The notes: a model not told the origin generated them from the letters alone. A stretch of 64,000 bases of DNA from Brevibacillus composti (GCF_016406105.1 NZ_CP066308.1:4376501-4440500), one strand, 5' to 3'; shown: positions 9,401-17,552, numbered from the stretch's first letter. Made by a program: numbers and translations.

Positions 9401-10693
9401 CATCGAATATCCTTGCTGCGCCTTTTCAAACTCCCTACGGGCCATATCATGCGCGGGAAATTCGTTTTCCACCACCGCCAGCTCCAGATCTTCGAGCAGA
9501 TCGGTCATCTGATCCCCGGCCTCTTTGATATTCATGCCTATTTCTTCAATAGTTCGTCGCAACTGAATTATCTTTCCCCGCTTGGCATCACTTTCCTTCT
9601 GCTTTTCCTCAAATCGCCGTTGTTCCTGTTGCAACTGCTGCTCGACTATGATCCGCTCTGCTTCCGCCTTGGCGATATCGTGATCCTTCAATCGCTCATG
9701 CTCTTCCGCAAGGGTTTGCTGCTCGATTCTGAAGGCGTCCAATTGGGACTGTAGACGAGCCCGTTCCTCTTCCTTTTGGACAAGCAGGCGCCGATACTCC
9801 TCCACTTTTTTTTGTGCAGCTCGAGCCGCGTTGACGGCATCGGTCAAGCCCTTCGCTTTATCGTACCAGATAAACCTGTTGTATTCGGTATACTCCTTGG
9901 AAATTCGTGACAATGCCTTCTGGTCCCGCTCCAATTGTTCCAGTTGCAGTTTTGTACGGTCCATGGATTCAATCGCCTCGGACAAAGGCCGCAGCTCTTC
10001 GTCAGAGAGGCCAGGCAGGGAATTTTCCAGGATATTGTAGATTACAGTCGGTTTAAAGTCTTTGGACAGTTTCGGACTCCGCAAATGAATCAGCAGCTTG
10101 ATCAAATCTTCATAGGCCTCCAATGACGGGAACCCAAAAAGAAGTTTGTTCACCATCTCCGCGTATTCACTTTGTGAGAAAACTACCCTGCCCCCGGGTC
10201 CGATCTCCTTCTCCAGCTCCCTTTTTCCCAGCGGAATGCGCTCTTGCTCCTGCTTTTCTGCATTGTATACCAGCCGGTACAAAAACAGGTCATGCCCGAT
10301 TCTTCTGTTGTCTTGAATGGAAAAGCCCCAGAAGTCCATCTGCGCGTTGCGCTTGGCCCTCAAACCGATCCCGATCGTTAAAAACTGATTGGTGTACGGT
10401 TTGCAAAATTCGAGATACAGATAGCCGGTTCTCTCATCACGACCGGTTACTTCCTTTTCACCCAGCAGGTAATCTTCCATCCGCCTTGCCTTGGAGCCAA
10501 AGGGGTCGAGTCGATCCGGGCTTTTTTTGCCATCTAGCACAACTGGCAGCAAGCTTTGCATCGTTACCGACTTACCGGAGCCATTGGTCCCACGTAGCAA
10601 CAGCTTGCCATCGGCAAATTCAAAACACTCGTCGTCGTAATACCAGAAATTGACCAACCCCGCTCTGGACAGCTGCCATCTATTCGATTCCAT
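6431..10693 (-). CDS. jetC: Wadjet SMC-like ATPase JetC
   Basis: This 1,420-residue SMC/MukB-like ATPase is the motor of Wadjet. Walker A is at residues 35-42 (GTNGSGKS). Two very long charged coiled-coil regions surround a central globular part (about 590-760). The C-terminal head has the signature FSGGEKAMAMYIP and Walker B RVISLDEAFAGVDENN (about 1,300-1,345). Length and layout fit the TIGR02680 family. It overlaps jetB by 14 bases and jetD by 17, the tight packing expected for subunits made in fixed ratio. No frameshift was found. Confidence 0.92.
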   Translation of the reverse strand: MESNRWQLSRAGLVNFWYYDDECFEFADGKLLLRGTNGSGKSVTMQSLLPVVLDGKKSPDRLDPFGSKARRMEDYLLGEKEVTGRDERTGYLYLEFCKPYTNQFLTIGIGLRAKRNAQMDFWGFSIQDNRRIGHDLFLYRLVYNAEKQEQERIPLGKRELEKEIGPGGRVVFSQSEYAEMVNKLLFGFPSLEAYEDLIKLLIHLRSPKLSKDFKPTVIYNILENSLPGLSDEELRPLSEAIESMDRTKLQLEQLERDQKALSRISKEYTEYNRFIWYDKAKGLTDAVNAARAAQKKVEEYRRLLVQKEEERARLQSQLDAFRIEQQTLAEEHERLKDHDIAKAEAERIIVEQQLQQEQRRFEEKQKESDAKRGKIIQLRRTIEEIGMNIKEAGDQMTDLLEDLELAVVENEFPAHDMARREFEKAQQGYSMELWQKEAREYRNRLQTTHHQAVKTAEAERIRMEAERTLGAAQKQVDAYQQEKEKWELIVEEEKEKLIGLLHQWQGEVSELRLSPETVRETIRRIAHFEASDRYETVREPIVHAYQLLRQDLRDLYGDVQMLLQTRQRERELAEAEYRLWQTRKDPEPPRHEQAAKAREWLSEQGIPHVPLYAAVEFRQEVPEMARAAIESALTEAGLLDALIIPRSYLEHVDVWADYVKDKVIVPDPQLFAHTISEWLMPTPLEGTGIGQEEIEAVLQTILAERTAGLSLPAFVTASGSFGMGVLSGHAPIVEKSMYVGQEARRRHREEQLATWKQRLEQLDQELDSLHQKMSDIEKRIQTLTEELQGFPSEKDLLDALQTVEQCKQRLTVWQEEVIRRNQSVREAIETLYKERDLLKQTAEGLTIPLEVETLRHALLSMQDYMDNLRKLENIFRDKCNLLQRQRETEEMLEEANDEWDRLRGEENVAQGEVDKQKQRLQAIERMLASQGAEEIRERIRYCTERLHKLPDDLQAASRAIGEADIRRNQFQDMLHEAEKVAEVRHQLRTAWWKVFSDEYALGLWSYIDDDKENIDPVEGELHRLDDVAFRVVKKLQAVMAGRERETYNNQLQKIFETERQINLLEYQPSLDYVLEFKVEAAWEEQAEALALSHHWNELKTRARRRTVLLEHEGKRCHPYMLLEKLNHEIELHRLYLTAEDRKIFEEVILQSVGRVIKHRIHRAEKWVVRMNELMAQRDSSSGLTFSLKWIPRTAEDESQIGTAELVEYLRKDPALMREQDIERITNHFRSRIERAKRELADSAEGGGETLHQIMRRILDYRHWFTFKLFHKREGEANKELTDRIFFTFSGGEKAMAMYIPLFSAAYSRYMEANPQAPRVISLDEAFAGVDENNIRDMFMLVEQLGFNYIMNSQALWGDYDTVSRLSICELIRPKNAAFVSVARYLWDGGTWHVLNEEWEKLGDSEAAVSLEEESMDDDHR

Positions 10694-11897
10694 CTGGCTT
10701 CTCGTCCCCTTCCTTTCGCTTCTTTACGTAATCATTTGGATAATGGGATGTGATTCTCCCCAATCGTGGCATGATAACGATCAGTTGTTCATTTTCATCC
10801 CGACAAGCCATTCCCCCTGCCTCCATCTCTTCCAGCAACTGATGCGCCAACGGTTTGGTTTGCATCTCGCGCAACGTTTTCCCCCATCCATGTCCATGTT
10901 CCGCATGGCATTGCTCCAGCAGCAATTCGTAATCCACTTGTGTCAAAAGTAGCCGACCGTCATTCTGCAAGGGAAAAGTACCCGCTTCAATCGCTGCTCG
11001 AACCGTACCGGCAAAAAAGAAAACCACATCGCTAATCGCTCTGGTGTCTGGATAAAGTGTGCTTCCCATGCTTCTCCCATGATGAACCAGCATCGCATCT
11101 TGTCCATAGATCTCCAAATCCAGTCCCACTGTCTCTTCAAAATCCCGCGCTATTACGTTTCGCTGGTTGCGAAGATACGTCCAATCCCCATCCGCCATCT
11201 CTTCCTCCCGTATTCCGGGCGTTAGCAATAATTGACGGTATACGCGATGTCTACGTGCCAATGTTTCATTTTCAGTGTCAACGATTTTCAATAGATCCTC
11301 TGTCGTCTCAAATTGCATCAAATCGCGCGGATACGCTCGCAGAAAATATTTAACCAAAGGGGTGGGTTCATACAAGGCATCCGTTTGATCAGAAGCAGCA
11401 AACCCCTGATCGTCGCCATCCACAACAAGCAGCAGCTCCCATTCACGGGCAAGCTGCAGAACACGAACCAGTGACTTGCGATGATCGTAATTGGTCCAAT
11501 CCACCGCACCGGGCCCTGGATAGGTGACTTTTATTTCTTCGCATATATCAGAAAGCAGGAATTGATCGTCGATGCTTTTTGCCTCCAGAAACGCCATTAA
11601 CAGAGAAAAAAACACATAATCCCGGACTTCCGCAAACCCAGGCAACCCCATCCACGGTTGTATTTGTCTGCTCACGAACTTCTCCAGTTTGACAAATTCG
11701 TAATGGATCAGCAGACGAAAACCCAGTTTTTCATTAAAAAAGGGTCTAAGTACGTGCTCTCGTTCACGAACCGCCTGATACCAGACCATGTCGCTACGCG
11801 GAATCCAGAATCTCTCTAGCAATTCCCATGCGGCTTGCTGAGCCAATTCATCAAAACGAGGCGTATACTTGTTGTGGATACGTTCAATCTCGCTCAT
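10680..11897 (-). CDS. jetB: Wadjet kite-like subunit JetB (DUF2398 type)
   Basis: The 405-residue protein matches the DUF2398 family (TIGR02678), recognisable by FWIPRSDMVWYQAVREREHVLRP-F split across the N-terminal 60 residues and by FFSLLMAFLEAKSIDDQFLLSDI. In Wadjet the JetB subunit is the MukE-like winged-helix partner of the kleisin JetA and the ATPase JetC. The start codon overlaps the jetA stop by four bases (ATGA). The protein has no catalytic motif, as expected for a structural subunit. Confidence 0.88.
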   Translation of the reverse strand: MSEIERIHNKYTPRFDELAQQAAWELLERFWIPRSDMVWYQAVREREHVLRPFFNEKLGFRLLIHYEFVKLEKFVSRQIQPWMGLPGFAEVRDYVFFSLLMAFLEAKSIDDQFLLSDICEEIKVTYPGPGAVDWTNYDHRKSLVRVLQLAREWELLLVVDGDDQGFAASDQTDALYEPTPLVKYFLRAYPRDLMQFETTEDLLKIVDTENETLARRHRVYRQLLLTPGIREEEMADGDWTYLRNQRNVIARDFEETVGLDLEIYGQDAMLVHHGRSMGSTLYPDTRAISDVVFFFAGTVRAAIEAGTFPLQNDGRLLLTQVDYELLLEQCHAEHGHGWGKTLREMQTKPLAHQLLEEMEAGGMACRDENEQLIVIMPRLGRITSHYPNDYVKKRKEGDEKPDGIE

Positions 11898-13459
11898 CTC
11901 TTCACCTTGCTTTCATCCATAAAGTAAAGCACATAATCGGGCATTTCCAGAACGCCGTCCGTGCACTGCAAACGCACCCGTTCTCCTGTACCAGAATCGA
12001 CCACTTTAAAGCGTCTGCCATTGTCTGTCTTTCCTTCACCTGCTGGTGACGCCATGCTTTTGCCGATCCATCCAAGCAAGGTTTGCCGCACAAAAGGCTC
12101 GATGACCGGAAGTTCCCGCACACTTACCCGATTCCCTGCAAATATCTGATTCAATCGGGCCTGCCGCTCCGCCTTCAGCTTCAAATGCTCAGCCAGCATC
12201 GCTTTTTTCTCTTCATCTTTCGAGTCGATTTTGCTTGGTCTCGTCCTCTCTCGATACTCGTGGATGCGCGGTTTCACCACATATTCAGCTGGCTTCATAT
12301 CCCAGATGGTGGAGTAAATGTCTTCTGTCGTCTTCGGTGATTCCACCCACATGTGCCTCATACGGGAGATGCCGAATACCGCTGCCGATAAGCAATGAGC
12401 CTCTTTCACACTTTCCGTTGAGGCAAACCATTTTGCCAGATAGAGGTAATCGGCCCTGCGACTCCGCATGCTGGATTGCCGTTCCCCCATTCGCTGCGCA
12501 TAACGGGCAATGCGGCGTATCGCTTCGTTTGTCTCCCGCTGCAAGTCTTCCAGGTCACTACCCCGGCCGCTTCCGTCTCCCAGAAACCATTGCCAAATCC
12601 CTTCCCACTGATCGTAATAGCGCTTTACTAGATCTTCCTTGACAAGCGCTGCCGTATCAAAACGGGGAATTGAGACCTCGTAACTTGCTACCCGCTGGAG
12701 AATGTCATCCAATAGGTCGCGATTTACCTGTGCGAGCAAGCCTTCTATCTGGTAAGAGCTACGCTGCAATCCCATCATGAAGCGTCTTAGGTAGTCGGTC
12801 ACTTTATCTTTGTAGAGGAGAAACTGCTCCGTCATCATCACGTCTTCTATCTGCACGCTATCAAGGTTTGCCATATAATCCCGGGCGTTATTGGTTACCT
12901 TACGAAACAATTCATACAATTCGGACCACCAGTGATACAGTTTCTCGTCCGTCCAATCTTCCATCTCAAAACGCGGACGCTCTCCTGGCTTAGGAAAGGA
13001 GACACGACCCAGCCGTGTCAAAAATCTCAATGTTTCTACCAGTTTGTCAAACTGGGTAGCCTCCAGCGAGCCACCGTATGTATCACCCATCTCCTCCAGA
13101 TCTTCGATTAACCGCTCAAACTTGATGGTGTATGGGCTAGCTTGATAGCGATACCTTTTTTTCTTGAAATCTTCTATTTTGTTCACCTTGCCTGATTGTT
13201 TTCGCTGCAGGTTTCCCCAATCGTATAACTGCTGCAAATCCAGCTGAAGCAGGTCTTCGGTGTACGCGGATGCCTCACTGGGCTCCATACGTTCTTTTAC
13301 CGCTTGCAATATTTCTTCCGGTCTTAGCCAGTAACGAAGCCGCTGTTGTTGCTCATAGAAATAGCGCAAAATTGGCCTATAGCGATATGCGTTTTCTACT
13401 GACAGGTATTTGGCTTCATTTATGGCTTTGTAGTTGATAAGGGAACGATTATTAGACAA
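11894..13459 (-). CDS. jetA: Wadjet kleisin-like subunit JetA (DUF2397 type)
   Basis: The first gene of the operon encodes a DUF2397-family protein (TIGR02677), the MukF-like kleisin that bridges the SMC heads. I place the start at TTG 13,459, because GGGGGAGG lies seven bases upstream; the nine codons before it contain the ribosome site itself. This gives 521 residues. An N-terminal winged-helix-like part precedes long helices (about 90-330) and a C-terminal domain. The set DUF2397-DUF2398-SMC-DUF2399 defines one Wadjet subtype, often listed as type III; the number is from memory. Confidence 0.88.
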   Translation of the reverse strand: MSNNRSLINYKAINEAKYLSVENAYRYRPILRYFYEQQQRLRYWLRPEEILQAVKERMEPSEASAYTEDLLQLDLQQLYDWGNLQRKQSGKVNKIEDFKKKRYRYQASPYTIKFERLIEDLEEMGDTYGGSLEATQFDKLVETLRFLTRLGRVSFPKPGERPRFEMEDWTDEKLYHWWSELYELFRKVTNNARDYMANLDSVQIEDVMMTEQFLLYKDKVTDYLRRFMMGLQRSSYQIEGLLAQVNRDLLDDILQRVASYEVSIPRFDTAALVKEDLVKRYYDQWEGIWQWFLGDGSGRGSDLEDLQRETNEAIRRIARYAQRMGERQSSMRSRRADYLYLAKWFASTESVKEAHCLSAAVFGISRMRHMWVESPKTTEDIYSTIWDMKPAEYVVKPRIHEYRERTRPSKIDSKDEEKKAMLAEHLKLKAERQARLNQIFAGNRVSVRELPVIEPFVRQTLLGWIGKSMASPAGEGKTDNGRRFKVVDSGTGERVRLQCTDGVLEMPDYVLYFMDESKVKR

Positions 13460-13499
13460 AAAATTACCTCCCCCGATTTTCCACATGAAGTGACCCTGA

Positions 13500-13529
13500 C
13501 TTATAAAGTTGGCATGTTCTCTTTGGCAA
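13500..13529 (-). promoter_or_regulatory. Candidate promoter of the Wadjet operon
   Basis: On the minus strand TTGCCA and TATAAG are separated by 18 bases, about 40 bases before the jetA TTG start. The match is moderate, but nothing better lies in the gap. Confidence 0.45.
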
Positions 13530-13625
13530 TCGTTTTTGTTACAAAAGTAGATGTCTGTTTCGTTGCATTGCTCATTATTATCATACCATCTCTCCCAAAC
13601 CTACCGGATAGCTTTTTAAGGGGGC

Positions 13626-13653
13626 TTGTAAACATTGATTAAGAGGATATAAT
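13626..13653 (+). promoter_or_regulatory. SigA-type promoter of yjzC
   Basis: TTGTAA and a perfect TATAAT are separated by 16 bases, 42 bases before the yjzC ATG. Confidence 0.75.
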
Positions 13654-13660
13654 TATATAG

Positions 13661-13672
13661 GAACATACGTTC
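13661..13672. promoter_or_regulatory. LexA (DinR) SOS box over the yjzC transcription start
   Basis: GAAC-ATAC-GTTC matches the Gram-positive LexA consensus GAAC-N4-GTTC exactly. It begins seven bases after the -10 element, so bound LexA would block transcription from this promoter. Confidence 0.65.
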
Positions 13673-13694
13673 TATACTTTTGGAGGTGACTATT

Positions 13695-13895
13695 ATGGCA
13701 ATTGGCGATCGGTACAAAACCGGACAAAGATCTCCGGCAAATGCTTATTATGCGTGGGATGGTTACACCGATGGGACTTATTCACCGAGACCTACTGCGG
13801 AGGAAATGAAGATAAAACTAGAGAGAGACGAGGTGTTTCCTCCTATTAATTCCACTGATAAAGGTGCCTATTGGAAAATGACATCGTATGCTTAG
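13695..13895 (+). CDS. yjzC: YjzC family small protein
   Basis: The 66-residue product contains GDRYKTGQRSPANAYYAW near the start and ends with a short hydrophilic tail, matching the YjzC family of small Firmicute proteins of unknown function. The start is ATG at 13,695 behind GGAGGTGAC. It is a monocistronic unit with its own promoter and terminator, divergent from the Wadjet operon. The LexA box at its promoter suggests induction by DNA damage in this strain. I am sure of the family but not of any role. Confidence 0.8.
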   Translation: MAIGDRYKTGQRSPANAYYAWDGYTDGTYSPRPTAEEMKIKLERDEVFPPINSTDKGAYWKMTSYA

Positions 13896-13910
13896 CGGGG
13901 TTAAATGTAG

Positions 13911-13946
13911 ACAAGGACAGCCATTGGGGTTGTCCTTGTTGGTTTT
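13911..13946 (+). terminator. Terminator of yjzC
   Basis: ACAAGGACA pairs with TGTCCTTGT across an 11-base loop and is followed by TTGGTTTTT. Confidence 0.8.
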
Positions 13947-13997
13947 TGTGCATCCAATTTATTTATTCTTCTGGTCTATAACTAACGAATCTTACAC

Positions 13998-14040
13998 CCC
14001 TATACAACACCCAACAATTTACAAAAAACATGAAAAATGG
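13998..14040 (+). repeat. Short dispersed repeat, copy 2
   Basis: This is the second copy of the repeat at 845-888, with the same TATACAACA and CAACAATTTACAAAAAACATG blocks. It runs directly into a copy of the second repeat family. Confidence 0.6.
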
Positions 14041-14108
14041 CTCACCATAACGGGTCTGCCGGTCAATTTTTCATAAAAAAAGTGGTCGAAGGATTCTCTA
14101 ACCACTTT
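14038..14108 (+). repeat. GTAACGGGTCGGACGG repeat family, copy A, with hairpin
   Basis: The core CATAACGGGTCTGCCGGTCAA followed by T- and A-runs resembles blocks at 18,078-18,135 and 19,305-19,350. Just after it, AAAGTGGT pairs with ACCACTTT (14,079-14,108) and a T-run follows, which may act as a terminator. Confidence 0.55.
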
Positions 14109-14112
14109 TCCA

Positions 14113-14225
14113 TTTATAATACTTTATTCATTCGCTATGTCTTCGTTATTGGCTCCTTATTTATTCGCTATTCATTCCCTATTCATTCTCTATTTGCTCG
14201 TCATCTGTTCGCTATTGTAAGCTTT
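14113..14225. repeat. Low-complexity tract after the fic gene
   Basis: The stretch consists of imperfect variants of TATTCATTCGCTA, TTATTCGCTAT, CCTATTCATTCTCTA and similar. It lies directly 3' of the Fic stop codon and looks like a decayed tandem repeat. No reading frame is supported. Confidence 0.45.
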
Positions 14226-15359
14226 TTATTGCTGATCTGTATCAGCGTAACCAAGATCGCTCAAAGTGAGATCACTGAACTGTCTACCTAGCTTGTACGC
14301 TCGTATCCGTTCGGTCCCACTAGCTGGCTCGATAATACCTTTTTCCATCCATTCTTTAGCCCATTCTGTAACTGTTCTCGGTACAACTTTAAATTCCTCT
14401 GCAATTTCTTTAGGAGTGATATCTCCACTTTTTCCGAGCAAAAGTTTAATCACGATAAGCTCTCGGGGCTCTAACCTCTTTACCCTCGGATCAATTTGCT
14501 GTTTGTACTTACTCTCAGCAATTCGTGCTACTTTACGGAAAGCCCTCTCCATCGTCAAGACAAAGTACTCAAGCCAAGGTGCCAAGTCAGAAGGATTATT
14601 CCTGCCATTATAATAAAGTACCGGCAGACCCATTTGTAATTTCGTATAATATCCCTGCAAGTCTGACACATAATACTCTTCCATCGAGTTAAACCCTTTC
14701 AGATCATAGCCATCGATGCTAAGAATATAGGTTGCAAGAGCCCGAGCCGTTCTTCCATTTCCATCATAAAATGGATGTATGGTTAACAGTTGATAGGCAG
14801 CAATACCAGCTCTTACTGGTGTCGGCAATTCTCTTGCGTAGTCACTATTGATCCAAGTTACAAAATCTTTCATTAATTGAGGCACATCGTTTGCTTCTGG
14901 TGGAATATACTCAGGCTCACCTGTAATACTGTCATAAACAGCAAATAATACTCCAGGTCTCATAGGTCCTCTATATTCACTTTCTTCATTCCTTCTCCCG
15001 GAACCCCTTACTTCAATGATTGAATGCAGCCTCTTGATAAAGTTTTCGCTGATTTGGATCTTTAGTCTTTTGGATGCGCTTAAAAAGGAAAGAGCGTTCC
15101 AATAATTTCTGACCTCTTGTTCTGCTTTCAGACCTTGCCTATCTCGGTGTTTGATAATAGCTTGAGAAACCTCTTCCAAATCCAATGGGTTCCCTTCTAT
15201 TCTTGTAGAGTAATGTGTCATTTTTAGTTTTGCTTCGTTACGCAACTCTTTTTCAATATCTTTAGGGAGGGGGAGCATTTCAACTGTAATCTTGTATTTT
15301 TCAATCGCCATCAAAGATTTTACAATGGTGTGGGTATACTGGAATCTTGGTTGATACAA
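14226..15359 (-). CDS. Fic domain AMPylase-type protein with C-terminal HTH
   Basis: The 377-residue protein carries the complete Fic motif HPFYDGNGRTAR (residues 195-206), which binds and transfers a nucleotide monophosphate from ATP to a hydroxyl of a target protein. The N-terminal inhibitory motif STRIEGN (51-57) marks a class II, self-inhibited Fic. The last ~90 residues form a winged helix (TPKEIAEEFKVVPRTVTEWAK), so the protein may bind DNA. The start is TTG at 15,359 behind AAAGGAGG. A perfect palindrome in the promoter region would suit autoregulation. It could act in defence or housekeeping; the target is unknown. Confidence 0.88.
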   Translation of the reverse strand: MYQPRFQYTHTIVKSLMAIEKYKITVEMLPLPKDIEKELRNEAKLKMTHYSTRIEGNPLDLEEVSQAIIKHRDRQGLKAEQEVRNYWNALSFLSASKRLKIQISENFIKRLHSIIEVRGSGRRNEESEYRGPMRPGVLFAVYDSITGEPEYIPPEANDVPQLMKDFVTWINSDYARELPTPVRAGIAAYQLLTIHPFYDGNGRTARALATYILSIDGYDLKGFNSMEEYYVSDLQGYYTKLQMGLPVLYYNGRNNPSDLAPWLEYFVLTMERAFRKVARIAESKYKQQIDPRVKRLEPRELIVIKLLLGKSGDITPKEIAEEFKVVPRTVTEWAKEWMEKGIIEPASGTERIRAYKLGRQFSDLTLSDLGYADTDQQ

Positions 15360-15403
15360 TAGTAGACCTCCTTTCTCATGTTACCCCTTATTGTGATTTA
15401 TTT

Positions 15404-15430
15404 TATAACTTAATGAGCACGACTCATTAA
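15404..15430 (-). promoter_or_regulatory. Candidate fic promoter with overlapping palindromic operator
   Basis: TTAATGAG-CACGA-CTCATTAA (15,410-15,430) is a perfect 8+8 inverted repeat. On the minus strand it covers a possible -35 (TTAATG) and the 17-base spacer before TATAAA. A repressor here would block the fic promoter. Confidence 0.5.
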
Positions 15431-15615
15431 CAGCAATCTCAGGAGTTGACTCTAGACATATACCTAGCTTTTACTTGTTATAATTCATTCCAAAGCGCTA
15501 GGTATCCTGCGTCCTTCTCTGGATATATGAAATCCATACAGAAAAAACTATATTATTATTCCCTAATCAGATGAGAAATAAATGACCTTTCCGTTGTAAT
15601 GCTCCCCCCTTCCAT

Positions 15616-15981
15616 CTAATTCTTTCCTAAGTGGATGTTTGACCGCGTGCAGTTGTCGATAAAAAGAATCGCTTCATCGATGTCAGGATATATTGAGAGG
15701 TGTTCCTCTTTTCTAAGTTCTTGTTTCCGTTTTTCTCTTGCCTTTCTTTGACATTCGACGCTCTGTTTTACTTGATTAACGTAATCAGCATGAAGCCGCA
15801 CACCCAGAATCTGCAGCTCCTCTATCGCACAAAGCAAATCTATGCCGAAGTGCTTCCTATACCCTTGGACAACATTACTTCCCTTATATGTGTGAAGCCA
15901 ATGCTTTGCGGCCTGCAGACGTCCCGACCTGTTTAATCGTTTATGTCTTGGTGTGGAAGTCTTTACCTTTTTTCTAGACAT
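15616..15981 (-). CDS. Small basic hypothetical protein (121 aa)
   Basis: The 121-residue product begins with SRKKVKTSTPRHKRLNRSGRL, is rich in lysine and arginine, and has a central hydrophobic-helical section (GIDLLCAIEELQILGV) followed by a charged helix with many K, R and E. The start ATG is preceded by GAGGA. I have seen similar proteins only as unnamed hypotheticals in Bacilli. The basic N-terminus would suit nucleic-acid binding, which is a guess. It is upstream of fic on the same strand with a 256-base gap containing the fic operator, so the two are probably separate units. Confidence 0.6.
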   Translation of the reverse strand: MSRKKVKTSTPRHKRLNRSGRLQAAKHWLHTYKGSNVVQGYRKHFGIDLLCAIEELQILGVRLHADYVNQVKQSVECQRKAREKRKQELRKEEHLSIYPDIDEAILFIDNCTRSNIHLGKN

Positions 15982-16143
15982 GAATAGCCATCCTCATTTC
16001 CTGTCCAGCCACATTTGTATTTCTATTCACTTTCTTTATCTTTTTTCATGCTCTTTCTCCATGGAGATGGCGACTCAAAGGAACATCATAGATCTATGAT
16101 ATACTAGTAGCAACTAATATGTAGCACGAGGGAAGTGACCATC

Positions 16144-17502
16144 TTGAAAATCGGTAGAAACGCTCCCTGCCCGTGCGGGAGTGGAAAAAAGTACAAAAAA
16201 TGCTGTTTATCCCAAGACGAACTCAGAGGTTTCTCGCCATTAGCGCCACAAGATGCCAAAGCCCTTCTTTTTTCATCTATCGAACAGGAATTTGTTTGGG
16301 ATCATTATTTATATGAGTTGGTAGCTAGAAACATTGTCAATTCCATGTATCCCCAATATGAACCCAAGATTATTGCTGCTGCCCTTCGAATTTGGAATCT
16401 GTACGCAAACGCGGCTCAACCAATAGTTAGGAAAACTGGTGTCATGGAAGCTGCTATTGAATACTGTGTTGCTAAACTGCTGGATCTTCCCGTGACGCAA
16501 TCTGAGTTATCGGGAAAATACGGTGTCTCAGTAGGAACGATCTCCAAACGTGCACAGGAAATCTTCGGTGAGGAATGGTTGTTTGCTACCATTTTTCAAG
16601 AAAACAGCGGCCAGCAGACACATACCGATACAGCTCGTCTCTCTGCAGAAAGAGCTCTGTACGAGATGACAAGCCTGGTTAAGGGAAAAGAGTTCGAATC
16701 AATGGAACAACTCAATGAGTTTATAAACTCGCATCTATCTAACCAAACTCGTATGACAAAAAACTCCTCCCTCGATCCCAAAGAGATGGCACAGCATATC
16801 CTGTATGATGCTTGGGAAGAGCCTTCTGTTCCAAAACGAATTCAACTGGCTAAACAAGCTCTTCAATTGTATCCAGATAGTCCGGACGCCTATAACATCC
16901 TCGCTGAATCAAGTGATGATCTGGAGGAATTATTACGGCTTTACAAACAAGGAAAAGAAGCCGGAGAGCGCGATCTTGGCTTGAGATGTTTTCATGAAGA
17001 TCGAGGGCATTTTTGGGGATTAATCCATACGCGACCGTATATGCGATCAAAGGAAGGTTATGCCAACTGCCTTTTGATGGCAGGACAAATGGAACAAGCT
17101 GAAAAAGAATTTGTAGAAATGCTTGATCTTAATCCTAACGATAACCAAGGAGTTCGCTACCCTTTGCTTTCAATCTACATTGAGTTGAACCAGTTTGAAA
17201 AAGCATCGCGATTATTAGAAAAATATAATGAAGATAGTGCCTACATGAATTACAGTCGTGTTTTGGTGGAATATGGTATTTTTGGTTTGTCTTCAAAATT
17301 GAATCGCTTACTTGATAAGGCAATTCAGCAAAACCCTCACGTCATTGATTTTCTCTTAGGTCGAAAGAAATTGCCTAGCCAGACGCCAGATTATTATGGT
17401 TACGGCGATACAAACGAGGCCATCATGTATGTAAATGCTAACTATCATATTTGGCATCGTGAGGGTAAATTACTTCAATGGTTAAAAGAAACAACAAGGT
17501 GA
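16144..17502 (+). CDS. SEC-C zinc-binding and TPR protein
   Basis: The N-terminus carries a canonical SEC-C motif, GRNAPCPCGSGKKYKKCC, the zinc-binding tail known from SecA and many phage- or defence-linked proteins. A helix-turn-helix-like block (SELSGKYGVSVGTISKRAQEI, about 120-140) follows, then TPR-like helices (PDSPDAYNILAESSDDLEELL and LMAGQMEQAEKEFVEML). I prefer TTG at 16,144 as start, because the GTG at 16,135 lies almost on the GAGGGAAG ribosome site. The product is about 452 residues. The function is unknown. A T-containing spacer and a hairpin-rich remnant follow. Confidence 0.75.
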   Translation: MKIGRNAPCPCGSGKKYKKCCLSQDELRGFSPLAPQDAKALLFSSIEQEFVWDHYLYELVARNIVNSMYPQYEPKIIAAALRIWNLYANAAQPIVRKTGVMEAAIEYCVAKLLDLPVTQSELSGKYGVSVGTISKRAQEIFGEEWLFATIFQENSGQQTHTDTARLSAERALYEMTSLVKGKEFESMEQLNEFINSHLSNQTRMTKNSSLDPKEMAQHILYDAWEEPSVPKRIQLAKQALQLYPDSPDAYNILAESSDDLEELLRLYKQGKEAGERDLGLRCFHEDRGHFWGLIHTRPYMRSKEGYANCLLMAGQMEQAEKEFVEMLDLNPNDNQGVRYPLLSIYIELNQFEKASRLLEKYNEDSAYMNYSRVLVEYGIFGLSSKLNRLLDKAIQQNPHVIDFLLGRKKLPSQTPDYYGYGDTNEAIMYVNANYHIWHREGKLLQWLKETTR

Positions 17503-17552
17503 CCAAACACGGGCAGCCTCGAGTGTTTTAGCTACCACATAATGTCCAAAAG

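Noticed and set aside
13888-14076. 62-codon plus-strand frame after yjzC
   Set aside because: It runs through the yjzC terminator and two repeats and has no ribosome site.
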